From JABDLO01 sp035327565 (lineage in GTDB: Bacteria > Bacteroidota > Bacteroidia > Chitinophagales > Saprospiraceae), in assembly GCA_035327565.1 (NCBI GenBank), contig DAOLDB010000001.1:62001-126000 (forward strand): 64,000 nt of DNA. The letters are read 5' to 3'. Under the pieces are notes generated by a model. The model worked only from the letters and a program-made list of their open reading frames with translations, was not told the origin of the DNA and made no database searches. How positions within the stretch are numbered: position 1 is the first letter of the stretch; the number at the start of each line of letters is the position of its first letter. Below are positions 45,777 through 55,128 of the stretch, piece after piece. The position numbers and the translations under genes are program-made.

Positions 45777-47176
45777 TTAAGACTTAAGTTAATCTTTTCG
45801 ATTCTTTTTTTATTGACGCTAATGACTTTAAGGATAATGTTTTCATATCGAACCTCTTTTTCCTGCTTGGGAATGGAGCCCGTCATTTCAATCATTAAAC
45901 CGGCAAGTGAATCTGCATCGCCTTTTACGGCATCAAAAAAATCCGCTTTTACTCCAATGATCCTGCAAATGTCATTTAAAAGCGTCTTGCCGTCAAAAAT
46001 ATAATTGTTGTCGGCCAGTTGGATATAATCCACTTCCTGATCTTCATCAAATTCATCTTTGATCTCACCAATAATTTCTTCCATGATGTCTTCCAGAGTA
46101 ACAATCCCTGAACATCCTCCATATTCATCTACTACGATGGCCATGTGGTTGCGCCGGGATTGAAATTCCCGCAACAATTCATCAATCTTTTTGGATTCAG
46201 GCACATACAATACATTTTTGCGGATGAGGGATTGCCAGTTAAAATCATCCCCTTCATCGGTATGACCCACCAAATCTTTCACGTAAAGAATTCCTTCAAT
46301 ATTGTCAAGGTCATCGATGTACACCGGTATACGTGAATAACCGGCATCCCTTACAACATTTAAAACTTCTTCAAAGCCGGTCTCCTTATCCAGCGCCACA
46401 ATATCGACCCTGGATTTCATAATTTGCTTTGCCGACAGGTCTCCGAATTTAATTATACTTTTCAATATGGCTGCCTCACTCATTGGGTCACCTTCTCCCA
46501 TAGTCAAATCAATGGCTTTATCGATATCTTCTTTTAAAGTGGATGAAGAACTGACACGAGTCTGATTGATCCTGCCCTCAAATCTGACGGACATCTTTAC
46601 CATTATACGGGATACCGGACCAAATATAAACTGGAGCAGAGTCAAAGGAAGAGACATCAGACGGGCAAAGCGTAAATTATTAAGATTAGCATAAACTTTT
46701 GGGGTAACCTCACCGAAAAGAACCAGAATGAAAGTAACCATAATCACTGATACGATAAAATTAATACCCTTAGCTATGGCTTCAATACTGAACAAATCCT
46801 GAAGAAATAAAAGATTTTGGAGTCCTCCAGCAATACGAAAGAGGTCTTCATCTCCTATCAGGTTTCTCAACACAAAATTGAAAACAATAACTATGGCTAT
46901 ATTGATAAAATTATTGCTTATCAGTATGGTAGCCAGCAGTTTTCGGGGTTTATCCCTTAGCGCCAATACTCTCTTCCCCCTTCTGCTTTTTTCATCTTCC
47001 AACAAATGCAAATCATTGGGGCTTAAAGAAAAATATGCCACTTCCGATCCTGAAATCAAAGCCGAAAGAAAGATAAGAATCATCAGAAGGAAAATACCTA
47101 ATAATACATCAGTGGATGCAGTTAGCGGATGTAGAATCGTCAATAAAAATTCCGGCAATGGGGGTTCGCTGTCCAA
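45773..47176 (-). CDS. gldE: Gliding motility-associated protein GldE (CorC/HlyC-type membrane protein)
   Basis: A 467-residue membrane protein: DUF21/CNNM-type helices at about residues 20-200, then two CBS domains (IMKSRVDIVALDKETGFEEVLNVV, then YVPESKKIDELLREFQ) and a C-terminal CorC/HlyC domain with IVVDEYGGCSGIVTLEDIMEEIIGEI. GldE is a partner of GldD; overexpression of gldE can partly suppress gldD mutations in Flavobacterium johnsoniae. CorC-type proteins are otherwise linked to Mg/Co transport. It overlaps gldD by four bases. Confidence 0.93.
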   Translation of the reverse strand: MDSEPPLPEFLLTILHPLTASTDVLLGIFLLMILIFLSALISGSEVAYFSLSPNDLHLLEDEKSRRGKRVLALRDKPRKLLATILISNNFINIAIVIVFNFVLRNLIGDEDLFRIAGGLQNLLFLQDLFSIEAIAKGINFIVSVIMVTFILVLFGEVTPKVYANLNNLRFARLMSLPLTLLQFIFGPVSRIMVKMSVRFEGRINQTRVSSSSTLKEDIDKAIDLTMGEGDPMSEAAILKSIIKFGDLSAKQIMKSRVDIVALDKETGFEEVLNVVRDAGYSRIPVYIDDLDNIEGILYVKDLVGHTDEGDDFNWQSLIRKNVLYVPESKKIDELLREFQSRRNHMAIVVDEYGGCSGIVTLEDIMEEIIGEIKDEFDEDQEVDYIQLADNNYIFDGKTLLNDICRIIGVKADFFDAVKGDADSLAGLMIEMTGSIPKQEKEVRYENIILKVISVNKKRIEKINLSLK

Positions 47177-47210
47177 TTTCAGGTATTTTATTACAAAAAG
47201 ACCATCCTAA

Positions 47211-47627
47211 TTAGAATGGAAGATCATCCTGTGTGGAATCATCATGGGTGATGGAGTCATTTGAAGCATTGAAAGAATCATCCTCTCCTTTTGAAAGCTG
47301 ATCTCTCCTGTCGAGTTTACGAAAAGTGTTGGCTACCACTTCTGTAGTATATCGATCCTGACCCTCTTTATCTGTCCACTTCCTTGTTGATAATTTTCCG
47401 TCAAGGTAAATCAATGATCCTTTCTTAAGATCTTTTTCAGCTCTTTCCGCCAGATTTCTCCACATCGTCACATTATGCCACTCCGTAACAGTTTGCCACT
47501 CTCCTGACTTGTCCTGGTAACTTTCATTGGTTGCAAGAGGAAAACGGACTACTTTTGCCCCACTTTCCAAAGTCCTTACCTCAGGATCTTTGCCCAAATT
47601 ACCTATAAGAATTACTTTATTGATCAT
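47211..47627 (-). CDS. ssb: Single-stranded DNA-binding protein
   Basis: A 138-residue SSB: OB-fold start MINKVILIGNLGKDPEVRTLESG, ATNESYQDKSGEWQTVTEWHNV and KGSLIYLDGKLSTRKWTD. The C-terminal acidic tip DDLPF recruits partner proteins such as RecQ and PriA. A TAAATTTG box on the minus strand (47691-47698) about 65 bases upstream is a possible own promoter. It lies between mutY and gldE, as in other Bacteroidota. Confidence 0.96.
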   Translation of the reverse strand: MINKVILIGNLGKDPEVRTLESGAKVVRFPLATNESYQDKSGEWQTVTEWHNVTMWRNLAERAEKDLKKGSLIYLDGKLSTRKWTDKEGQDRYTTEVVANTFRKLDRRDQLSKGEDDSFNASNDSITHDDSTQDDLPF

Positions 47628-47701
47628 TTTATAAATGCAGCTAATTGATTTGTATTAATCCAATTCAAATTTCATTAAATTCAATTAATGCAAATTTACA
47701 A

Positions 47702-48739
47702 TTAATTAAGTAATAATGTATTATTCTCTAATACATGTTTTCTTAGCGGTACAGGCAAAGGATAAGCCGCTAAATCTTTCCAATCTATGAGAAGATATCC
47801 TTTGGGCATATTTCCCGACACCAATTCATATACATGAAAAGAGATTATTAAATCGAGGTGTGTTAAAATATACTTATATCCGATGGTTTGATATAGTAAT
47901 ATCAGGTTGTTTTCCACCGACTCAATCCAGCTGGCTATTTTTTGTCTTTCAGGAAATTCATACAGCCCCTGCCAAATGCCTTTTTCATTTCGTTGACGAA
48001 CACAAGTCTTATGATTCTGCCGAATAATACAATAGGTTAAATGTTGCAACTTACGCGCTGCTTTAGGTTTTTTCCAGGGTATCCGGTCCACCTTATGATT
48101 CAACCTGGCTGTACATTCATTTTGCAACGGGCATTGATGGCATTTGGGGTTTTTAGGTGTGCATATTTTCGAACCTAAATTGAAAACCGCATGGTTAAAT
48201 CGTCCCGGCTGATGTTCTGGGATAAGTTTCGATGATAAATTTACAATTTCCTTTACTGTTGCTCCTTTTGATACATCTTTTTCTATACCAAAATAACGGG
48301 AATAAACCCTGAGTGCATTCCCATCAATGGCAGGGACAGGCTGATGGAACGCAAAACTTAAAATCGCTGAAGCTGTATAAGGTCCAATTCCCGGAAGATG
48401 AATCAACGCCTTATAGTTATCAGGAAGATTTCCATTATACTTTTCCATAATGATTCCGGCAGTCTTATGTATGTTGACTGCTCTGCTGTAGTAACCTAAA
48501 CCTTCCCACACCTTTAATACTTCCTCTTGCCTGGCTGATGCTAAAATTTTAACATTTGGAAATCGATCTATAAACCGGTAATAATAATCAAGCCCCTGAG
48601 CAACTCTCGTTTGCTGCAATATAATTTCAGAAACCCAAATCCGGTATGGATCAACTATATTATTCCAGGGCAATACTCTTTGGTGCTTTTCTTGCCATTT
48701 CATGATCTGCCCGGTAAATGAGTAGTGGGTTTTCCCCAT
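47702..48739 (-). CDS. mutY: A/G-specific adenine DNA glycosylase MutY
   Basis: A MutY with helix-hairpin-helix LPGIGPYTASAI, the catalytic glutamate in WVSEIILQQTRVAQ, the key aspartate in PAIDGNALRVYSR, and a 4Fe-4S site with the C-x6-C-x2-C-x5-C spacing. A C-terminal MutT-like domain that recognises 8-oxoG follows. It removes adenine paired with 8-oxoguanine. I chose ATG 48739, which puts the LPW motif at the same distance from the start as in E. coli. The longer frame start at 48763 lies within a few bases of a terminator hairpin. Confidence 0.94.
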   Translation of the reverse strand: MGKTHYSFTGQIMKWQEKHQRVLPWNNIVDPYRIWVSEIILQQTRVAQGLDYYYRFIDRFPNVKILASARQEEVLKVWEGLGYYSRAVNIHKTAGIIMEKYNGNLPDNYKALIHLPGIGPYTASAILSFAFHQPVPAIDGNALRVYSRYFGIEKDVSKGATVKEIVNLSSKLIPEHQPGRFNHAVFNLGSKICTPKNPKCHQCPLQNECTARLNHKVDRIPWKKPKAARKLQHLTYCIIRQNHKTCVRQRNEKGIWQGLYEFPERQKIASWIESVENNLILLYQTIGYKYILTHLDLIISFHVYELVSGNMPKGYLLIDWKDLAAYPLPVPLRKHVLENNTLLLN

Positions 48740-48764
48740 ATGCACAATGTACTTTAAAAGCAAA

Positions 48765-48787
48765 GAGCTCCTTATTTAAGGGAGCTC
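48765..48787 (-). terminator. Terminator hairpin after the DUF2853 gene
   Basis: Arms GAGCTCC / GGAGCTC around a nine-base loop. On the minus strand it is followed by TTTGCTTTTAAAG, a T-rich run. It lies between DUF2853 and mutY, so mutY must have its own promoter close by or rely on read-through. Confidence 0.6.
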
Positions 48788-48821
48788 ACTTGTATTTTAA
48801 TAAATTCTAACCGGAATTCCG

Positions 48822-49154
48822 TTATGATGGGAATTTTCTGGCTTTTTCTGAGCAAAGGTAATAGAAGATGGCACGGTACTTATTTCTATTGCTTTGTCCG
48901 ATTTTATCGATGGCATATTGAAGGATACCATCCAGGTCATCTTTGGCGGTAAGACCCAATTTTTTCATAAGATAATTTTTCTTTACGGTGTCCAACTCTT
49001 TTTGGTCGGTACCTGCCACAGTTTCAGCATCTCTCAGATAAATGGACGGGCCACAAGCTTTGACACAGGCAATAAATTTATTCTCATCATACGCAATTCC
49101 AAGGCTCTTCATTTGATCCTTATAGAATTCTACTTTTTCATTAAATTTTGACAT
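48822..49154 (-). CDS. DUF2853 family protein
   Basis: A 110-residue cytoplasmic protein matching DUF2853: VKACGPSIYLRDAETVAGTDQKELDTVKKNYLMKKLGL, then the KIGQSNRNKYRAIFYYLCSE end. This family is helical, found in proteobacteria and Bacteroidota, and its role is unknown. It is a single-gene unit ending at a clear hairpin. Confidence 0.85.
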   Translation of the reverse strand: MSKFNEKVEFYKDQMKSLGIAYDENKFIACVKACGPSIYLRDAETVAGTDQKELDTVKKNYLMKKLGLTAKDDLDGILQYAIDKIGQSNRNKYRAIFYYLCSEKARKFPS

Positions 49155-49318
49155 AGTAATTACAATTTTTTAGTCTGTTAAATAATGCGGTTTTGTAACT
49201 TAAAGCTCAATATATTAATAAAATCTAATAAATGAATATTGTCCTGTATAAATTAAATATTTTATATATATCAAGGTGACTAAAACTTCCAATCAATAAT
49301 ATCCTTTTGTCTCATACT

Positions 49319-50455
49319 TCAGTCCATATTCTCTTTCCATAACTCAGGTTTAATACCCGGAATCAAATTGAACGCATTCTGATAATACAGTTTTTTCAAA
49401 ATGGAATCGGGCAAGTCAAGACCATACATTTTCCAAAATGCATGATAGCGCTTATAATAGGGAAAATATTCGTCAGCTGATTCGAATACACGAAAATAGG
49501 TATAATACTCTTCAACATTATAGGCATCTTTCCCAAAAAGTATCCGGTCCTGATATTGATTAAAAAACTTAAAGGCCCTTCTCGGCTGTCTGCCCAGTTC
49601 AGCTATAATGGCTCCGGTTTCAATATACATATTTGGAATTTCATCCAACAGTTTTCCTAAGTGGGTTAAATCATTGGCAAACCAGGAAAAATGTGCGGAA
49701 ATAAAATTAGTGCCTGGATTTTGGCGAAATAAATCCAATTGTTCATTAATGATGCTTTCCCAGGGAGCCGGATCATTATCTTCTCTCTTTCTTGAAGGAA
49801 TTAACTTAAGCTCCAGCCACCTTTCATTCAGACTGTCATGTGCTTGCCAGAATGCGGCCGGATCAGCAGCATGAATTAAAACCGGAAGACCGTGTCTTCC
49901 ACAAACATCCCAAATGGGTTGTAATCTGGGGTCTGTGATTTTAATTCTCTCGCCGTTTTTATCCTGATTAAACATGCCCTGACTTTTGTACAACTTCAAA
50001 CCCCGGGCTCCATTATCTATATCGTATTCAATTTGCTTCACAGTATTCTCAGACCAATCAGGCTCATCAATGGTTCTTAATTCGATATTGGTGAATAAGA
50101 GGATCCGGTCCTCATAACCGTGAGCTTTGATGTTGTCTGCCATGGCCTTCAAATAATGACCACCTCTACCGCTGAGGTTGACGATGACCTTCATATTGAG
50201 CTGATCCATTTCCGCTATCAATTTATTCAAATCCTGCTCTGCCATTCGAAAATGATGGGAATGTACATCTACGAATGGAAACCTGGCTTTTCTGACATCT
50301 GAAACCGGTACAACCAGGGAAGATGGCGGATCATAGGATTCAAAATCTATGGTAATATCAAGCGGTGTATTACGTTGCCCTGATAGTATACCGGTGACTA
50401 AAAGACATGAAGAGAAAATCAGCATATGCATCCATTCAGATCTTTTTTCTATCAT
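49319..50455 (-). CDS. Exported amidohydrolase-family protein
   Basis: A hydrophobic N-terminus (HMLIFSSCLLVTGILSG) suggests export. The rest fits the amidohydrolase-2 (ACMSD-like) group: FPFVDVHSHHF has the HxH metal pattern, LPVLIHAADPAAF a further histidine, FISAHFSW another, and ILFGKDAY the C-terminal aspartate region. Such enzymes act on carboxylate rings or related compounds with one metal ion. The substrate is not indicated. The start codon is 27 bases behind asnS on the same strand, so it may be transcribed with it. Confidence 0.85.
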   Translation of the reverse strand: MIEKRSEWMHMLIFSSCLLVTGILSGQRNTPLDITIDFESYDPPSSLVVPVSDVRKARFPFVDVHSHHFRMAEQDLNKLIAEMDQLNMKVIVNLSGRGGHYLKAMADNIKAHGYEDRILLFTNIELRTIDEPDWSENTVKQIEYDIDNGARGLKLYKSQGMFNQDKNGERIKITDPRLQPIWDVCGRHGLPVLIHAADPAAFWQAHDSLNERWLELKLIPSRKREDNDPAPWESIINEQLDLFRQNPGTNFISAHFSWFANDLTHLGKLLDEIPNMYIETGAIIAELGRQPRRAFKFFNQYQDRILFGKDAYNVEEYYTYFRVFESADEYFPYYKRYHAFWKMYGLDLPDSILKKLYYQNAFNLIPGIKPELWKENMD

Positions 50456-50482
50456 ACTTAATTTTGTTGTTTTTTTATAGGA

Positions 50483-51919
50483 TTAAAAGGAAGCAGAGCC
50501 GGGAAATCTTGGAAAGGGAATAACGTCGCGAATGTTGGACATGCCCGTAACAAACTGTACCATACGCTCAAATCCCAATCCAAACCCCGCATGTGGGCAT
50601 GTACCGAATCTGCGTGTATCAAGGAACCACGACATTTCATCTTCCGGTATATGCATCTCCTTCATTCTTGAAAGCAATACTTCGTACCTTTCTTCTCTTT
50701 GCGAGCCTCCGACGATTTCCCCTATTCCCGGAAATAATATATCCATAGCTGCTACTGTGTTTTCATCGTCATTGACTCGCATATAAAACGCTTTGATTTT
50801 CTTAGGATAGCCCGTAAGGATGACTGGTTTTCCAAAGTGTTTTTCCACAAGAAAACGTTCATGTTCGGATTGTAAATCTATGCCCCATTCGTTTACAGGA
50901 AACAGGAATTTTTTCTTTTTATTGGGGTTAGAATTTTTAAGTATTTCAATAGCCTCTGTATAGGTAATACGCACAAATGTTTCCTTTATACATAAAGTCA
51001 GCTTTTCCCGAAGTGGCAATGGAGATCGCTGATCCATCGGTTTTGACTTTTCTTCATCGCTAAGTCTTTTCTCCAGAAATTCAAGATCATCATTGTTGTT
51101 CTCAAGGACGTAGGAAATAATACTTTTAAGCATGTCCTCTGCAAGATCCATATTGTCATGAATATCGGCAAATGCGACTTCTGGTTCAATCATCCAAAAT
51201 TCAGCGAGATGTCGTGATGTGTTGGAGTTCTCTGCTCTGAAGGTAGGACCGAAAGTATAAACCTGACTCAATGCAAGGGCAGCCAGCTCCGCTTCGAGTT
51301 GTCCTGAAACCGTAAGATTAGTGGCTTTTTCAAAGAAATCCTGCTTAAAATCTACTGATCCATCCTCCAAAAAGGGAATTTTATCCAATGGCAAGGTAGT
51401 GACCTGAAACATTTCGCCTGCGCCTTCTGCATCACTTCCGGTAATAATTGGGGAGTGTATGTAATAAAATCCCCGGTTGTGAAAAAATTGATGTACAGCA
51501 AAAGCCAATGAATGCCTGATGCGAAAAATGGCTCCGAATGTGCTGGTTCTAAAACGCAAATGTGCCATTTCCCTTAGAAATTCGAGGCTGTGCTTTTTAG
51601 GTTGTAAAGGATAGACTTCGGGGTCTGCATCTCCGTAAATAGTCACTTCATCAGCTTTGACTTCCACGGCCTGACCTTTTCCTTGAGATGCTACCAATTC
51701 TCCTCTGACCCCAATAGCAGCTCCGGTTGTGATTCTTTTTAACACTTCTGAAGGCATTCGTTCATAGTCTACAACCACCTGCAGATTGTGAAGGGTAGAT
51801 CCGTCATTGAGTGCTATAAACTGGTTGTTGCGAAAAGTGCGAACCCAACCTTTGACTTCCAATGCTATACCCGGTTGACATTGGGTAAGAACTTTCTTTA
51901 TTAATATCCTTTTGGTCAT
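50483..51919 (-). CDS. asnS: Asparaginyl-tRNA synthetase
   Basis: A class II aminoacyl-tRNA synthetase: an N-terminal OB-fold tRNA-binding domain (VKGWVRTFRNNQFIALNDGS), then the catalytic domain with motif 2 (TFRAENSNTSRHLAEFWMIEPE) and motif 3 (GFGLGFERMVQFVTG). VYTFGPTFRAE and FPRFPG point to AsnRS rather than AspRS. It charges tRNA-Asn with asparagine. I chose ATG 51919 because a good promoter (TTTG and TATCTTCG) lies at 51948-51977, which would fall inside the longer frame. Confidence 0.95.
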   Translation of the reverse strand: MTKRILIKKVLTQCQPGIALEVKGWVRTFRNNQFIALNDGSTLHNLQVVVDYERMPSEVLKRITTGAAIGVRGELVASQGKGQAVEVKADEVTIYGDADPEVYPLQPKKHSLEFLREMAHLRFRTSTFGAIFRIRHSLAFAVHQFFHNRGFYYIHSPIITGSDAEGAGEMFQVTTLPLDKIPFLEDGSVDFKQDFFEKATNLTVSGQLEAELAALALSQVYTFGPTFRAENSNTSRHLAEFWMIEPEVAFADIHDNMDLAEDMLKSIISYVLENNNDDLEFLEKRLSDEEKSKPMDQRSPLPLREKLTLCIKETFVRITYTEAIEILKNSNPNKKKKFLFPVNEWGIDLQSEHERFLVEKHFGKPVILTGYPKKIKAFYMRVNDDENTVAAMDILFPGIGEIVGGSQREERYEVLLSRMKEMHIPEDEMSWFLDTRRFGTCPHAGFGLGFERMVQFVTGMSNIRDVIPFPRFPGSASF

Positions 51920-51947
51920 TTTTCCATCATTATGTAAAACAAAGGTG

Positions 51948-51977
51948 CGAAGATAGTGAAATGTTGATTTAATCAAA
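51948..51977 (-). promoter_or_regulatory. Candidate promoter of asnS
   Basis: On the minus strand, TTTG (51974-51977), an 18-base gap and TATCTTCG (51948-51955) fit the Bacteroidota promoter pattern except for one base in the -7 box. It lies between the BatD stop and the asnS start, so asnS can be transcribed apart from the Bat operon. Confidence 0.6.
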
Positions 51978-51979
51978 CC

Positions 51980-53779
51980 CTACAAAAGCTTATGCTCTTC
52001 ATGTGAGGTTGTATTCTCTATATCTGATATTACCGAAACAGACTGTTCATACATTTCTTTCATTGAACCGGAATTTTTTCCTGCAAAAAGTGACAGTTCT
52101 GCCTGATTAAGGACATGAAGGCACTTATTGATGGTTTGTTTTTCGATGGAAAGGCTTTGAAGTCTTTCAGCAAGTTGGTGTTTTGATAAGCTTCCTGTTG
52201 CAATGTTGAGCTTTCCTTCAATATATTGAAATAGCGTTTTGGTTAATTCATCATAAAATGCCCGGTGTTGATTCTGTTCTATATAATCATGGGCTAACTT
52301 TAATCTTTCAACAGCCACTTTATTTGCTTTCCTTCGTGCTTTCTCCACTGGATCCATGGCATCCAAATGATCCTGGTACTTTCTAAAACTAACCATAGAA
52401 AGTATCCCTAAAAAGAAAAGAGAACAAAGGGTATAATAAATTTTAGATCCCATAAATTGATAAGATGGGCGTGTCCAGGAAGCTGAAGATTGATTAGGCA
52501 TCAAATTCTTTTTCCCTGAAAATAAGACATCAGAGACAGAAGCGCTTCCTCTTGCAATGTGTACAACAAAAGCTTCATCTGGTGATAGGGTTACATATTC
52601 CAGACTGTCTGTATCAAAATAAGAAAACTCCGGTAAGAGCTCATATCTTCCTTCTTTTGAGGGAAGGATCAAATATTCAAAAACCTTGATATCCGACATT
52701 TTCTGACCGTCTTCAAAATTTTCGTCTCTCAACACAGTTGGATCATATATTTCAAAATCATCACCAAAATCCAACCATGGGGGAGTAATATTCTTACCAT
52801 CCCCATCTCCCCTGATTTCTATTTTCAATACAAGCGATTCGTCTGTTGTGAGAGTTTTCTTATTAATAGAAAAATTAGCTATGTACTTTCCGACCGCACC
52901 AGAAAAAGAATTGGGAGCGCGAAGAGGTAAGTCTTTTACTTCTATTTCCAAAGCTTCTGATGTAAGTATTTTATAACTATATTCAGGGAAAGAAAAAAAA
53001 CTTCGGCTCTTCGAATCTTCCGGGATTCCTACCCTGATACTGATAGGTTCAAAAGTAAAATTTCCTTTTCGTTGCGGATATAAAGCATAAGTCTTCAATG
53101 TATTTAAATAATATTCCTGGTTCCCGAGGAACACCCTTCGAGCTGTCCTGGATACCCTCCCAAGTTCTCTGACAAAAAATCCATCAAATTGAATGGCTTG
53201 CAATGCTTCATACGACTTTATATTTTCTCTTGTGTACAGATTGATGGAAACCAGCAGTTGCTGACCCATGTATATCACTGAATCCTGCGTTTCAACTCTT
53301 ACAATTGTGGCTTCTCCTCCGGTAATGATATCGGGATCTTCAGTAGCTGGGAGTATCTTAATATGTAAAGGCTCTGTAGCCAGAACTCCGGATGAAGTAT
53401 TCATGGTGGCAGATTCTATGGTGAACAACCCTTCCCTGATGCCAGCAAGGGTATAGATATATGACTTCTTCTCGCTTCTTCGTCCATTGATAATAGAAAT
53501 TTCTGAAGATGTAGATGGACCTTGTACTACTATAAAATCCTTAAAGGATGGTGGAGAAAACTGGCTACCTTCCATGTTCTCTAATACAAAAGCTACCTGG
53601 AAACCCGTATTCTTCAAAGTTTGATAAGTTTGGGAGGCGGCATCCAAAACGGCGGCATCCGTTCTGACATAAAATTTGCCCTGTTGGCAAAATAAAGGGC
53701 AAATATAAAAGAGGCATAAGGTAATGCTGATTACCTGTGGTAAGTATTTACTGAATCGTCTGAATGCGGCTATTTTCAC
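51980..53779 (-). CDS. batD: BatD family protein
   Basis: A 599-residue protein with an N-terminal signal or anchor helix, several beta-rich domains (GPSTSSEISIINGRRSEKKSYIYTL is the BatD signature) and a membrane helix near residue 460 (IYYTLCSLFFLGILSMV), followed by a cytoplasmic, helical C-terminus. BatD works with BatA/BatB and MoxR in the Bat aerotolerance system, whose precise function is unresolved. It is the last Bat gene; no BatE follows, and asnS is next. Confidence 0.9.
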   Translation of the reverse strand: MKIAAFRRFSKYLPQVISITLCLFYICPLFCQQGKFYVRTDAAVLDAASQTYQTLKNTGFQVAFVLENMEGSQFSPPSFKDFIVVQGPSTSSEISIINGRRSEKKSYIYTLAGIREGLFTIESATMNTSSGVLATEPLHIKILPATEDPDIITGGEATIVRVETQDSVIYMGQQLLVSINLYTRENIKSYEALQAIQFDGFFVRELGRVSRTARRVFLGNQEYYLNTLKTYALYPQRKGNFTFEPISIRVGIPEDSKSRSFFSFPEYSYKILTSEALEIEVKDLPLRAPNSFSGAVGKYIANFSINKKTLTTDESLVLKIEIRGDGDGKNITPPWLDFGDDFEIYDPTVLRDENFEDGQKMSDIKVFEYLILPSKEGRYELLPEFSYFDTDSLEYVTLSPDEAFVVHIARGSASVSDVLFSGKKNLMPNQSSASWTRPSYQFMGSKIYYTLCSLFFLGILSMVSFRKYQDHLDAMDPVEKARRKANKVAVERLKLAHDYIEQNQHRAFYDELTKTLFQYIEGKLNIATGSLSKHQLAERLQSLSIEKQTINKCLHVLNQAELSLFAGKNSGSMKEMYEQSVSVISDIENTTSHEEHKLL

Positions 53780-53823
53780 TCTGTATACATTTTTCCTCCT
53801 TTACTTGATAAATTCAGAACTAA

Positions 53824-54351
53824 CTACAGCTTTATTTTTTTCCGTTTCGGACTTGTACTTTTTTGCGCATCAACCTGTTCTGATGTGTCTGATCGATAAA
53901 TGGTCTTACTATTCCTGGCGTCATGGATTTTCTGCCCTGGATTTGGAATGACTATCAATTCAAAAGGGGGTGTTTCGAAAGTATTCTCCTGATTTACAAA
54001 ATACGCAGAGCCAACGAAAAACGAACCTGTATTCTCCGGCTTAATGATGTATGTATAACTTATGCTCTGTGTCATTTGCCCATTGACGAATTGCATACTT
54101 GAAGCTACATTAGGGCCCCCGACAACAGCAAGTTCTTTCATATCCGGAGCCTCAAATTTACCACCTATATTAACTGCTGAAAACTTAATTTCACAAACAT
54201 TGCCTAACAAAATAGTGTCCGATGAAATATCAATTCTGATATATCTCTCCTGCGCTGACAGTCCTATACTGACCCATGTGAATAGCAAAAACCAAATGAC
54301 AATGTAAGTACTTCCTTTTAATAATTTACCTTTTGATCTTTTCATTTCCAT
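53824..54351 (-). CDS. Small single-domain BatD-like protein
   Basis: A 175-residue protein with an N-terminal hydrophobic leader (TYIVIWFLLFTWVSIGLSAQ) and one domain resembling the first domain of BatD: VVGGPNVASSMQFVNGQMTQSISYTYIIKPENTGSF. Compare GPSTSSEISIINGRRSEKKSYIYTL in the next gene. No C-terminal membrane helix is seen; the tail is Lys/Ser-rich and ends in KRKKIKL. It lies between the TPR protein and batD with 24- and 44-base gaps. It may be a duplicated and truncated BatD, or an extra subunit. Confidence 0.75.
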   Translation of the reverse strand: MEMKRSKGKLLKGSTYIVIWFLLFTWVSIGLSAQERYIRIDISSDTILLGNVCEIKFSAVNIGGKFEAPDMKELAVVGGPNVASSMQFVNGQMTQSISYTYIIKPENTGSFFVGSAYFVNQENTFETPPFELIVIPNPGQKIHDARNSKTIYRSDTSEQVDAQKSTSPKRKKIKL

Positions 54352-54375
54352 ATTTTATTCTAATTGAAATCAAGG

Positions 54376-55128
54376 CTACCAATCCTTTCGGGACTTTGGT
54401 TTACTCCCTTGACCTTTTCTTAATTTTTCCTGAACTTTTTTCTCTTCATTTTCAACTGCTCGCAATAACCGATCCGCTTCCTCCTTACTCAGTTCTGTTT
54501 TCTCTTTATCGGTATTTTCATCGGTATGATCCATATCTTCTTCATCCCACTGAGCCTGACTTTCTTCTTCCTCCTCCTCACTTTTAATATCCTGATTGGA
54601 TGTATCTGAGTCACCATCTTCTTCATCCTGATCATTTCTGTCCTGTTGCTGTTTTTGCTGGTTTTGTTGCTGCTCCTGTTGCTGCTTCATCATTCGGGCA
54701 ATGAACAAATTATTGATTGCATCCAAATCACCGGGTCTGTGGTTAAGTGTATTTTTATAAGCCTGGATACTTTCTTTGTATTCACCTGCAGATAAATGTG
54801 CATTTCCACGATTGTACCAGACATCTGCAGCTTTATCATTTGGTTCAACCTTCAACGCTGCGGCATCGTAGTTCTGAATAGCTTCTTCAAAACGCTGTTG
54901 ATGATATAGTGTATTGCCGAGATTAAATCTGGATTTGACAGATGGGTCCTTTTCCATCGCTCGTCTGTACTCTTCTTCTGCCTTATCGAATTGCTGTTCA
55001 TTGTAGAAACGATTGCCTTTTCTGATATGTTGATGACTGCTTTGCGCATGGATGTCTGGTAGACCTAATAATATCAACCAAAATCCACTTATGATAAACA
55101 ACGGTTTTTTACAAGTTCTCAAATCCAT
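54376..55128 (-). CDS. batC: TPR protein of the Bat operon (BatC)
   Basis: A 250-residue protein with a signal-like N-terminus (PLFIISGFWLILLGLPDIHAQ), three to four TPR repeats (KGNRFYNEQQFDKAEEEYRRAM, FNLGNTLYHQQRFEEAIQNYD, WYNRGNAHLSAGEYKESIQAY) and a long low-complexity C-terminus rich in Gln, Asp and Glu. It overlaps batB by 20 bases. BatC proteins carry TPR repeats and probably scaffold the BatA/BatB/BatD membrane proteins. Confidence 0.88.
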   Translation of the reverse strand: MDLRTCKKPLFIISGFWLILLGLPDIHAQSSHQHIRKGNRFYNEQQFDKAEEEYRRAMEKDPSVKSRFNLGNTLYHQQRFEEAIQNYDAAALKVEPNDKAADVWYNRGNAHLSAGEYKESIQAYKNTLNHRPGDLDAINNLFIARMMKQQQEQQQNQQKQQQDRNDQDEEDGDSDTSNQDIKSEEEEEESQAQWDEEDMDHTDENTDKEKTELSKEEADRLLRAVENEEKKVQEKLRKGQGSKPKSRKDW

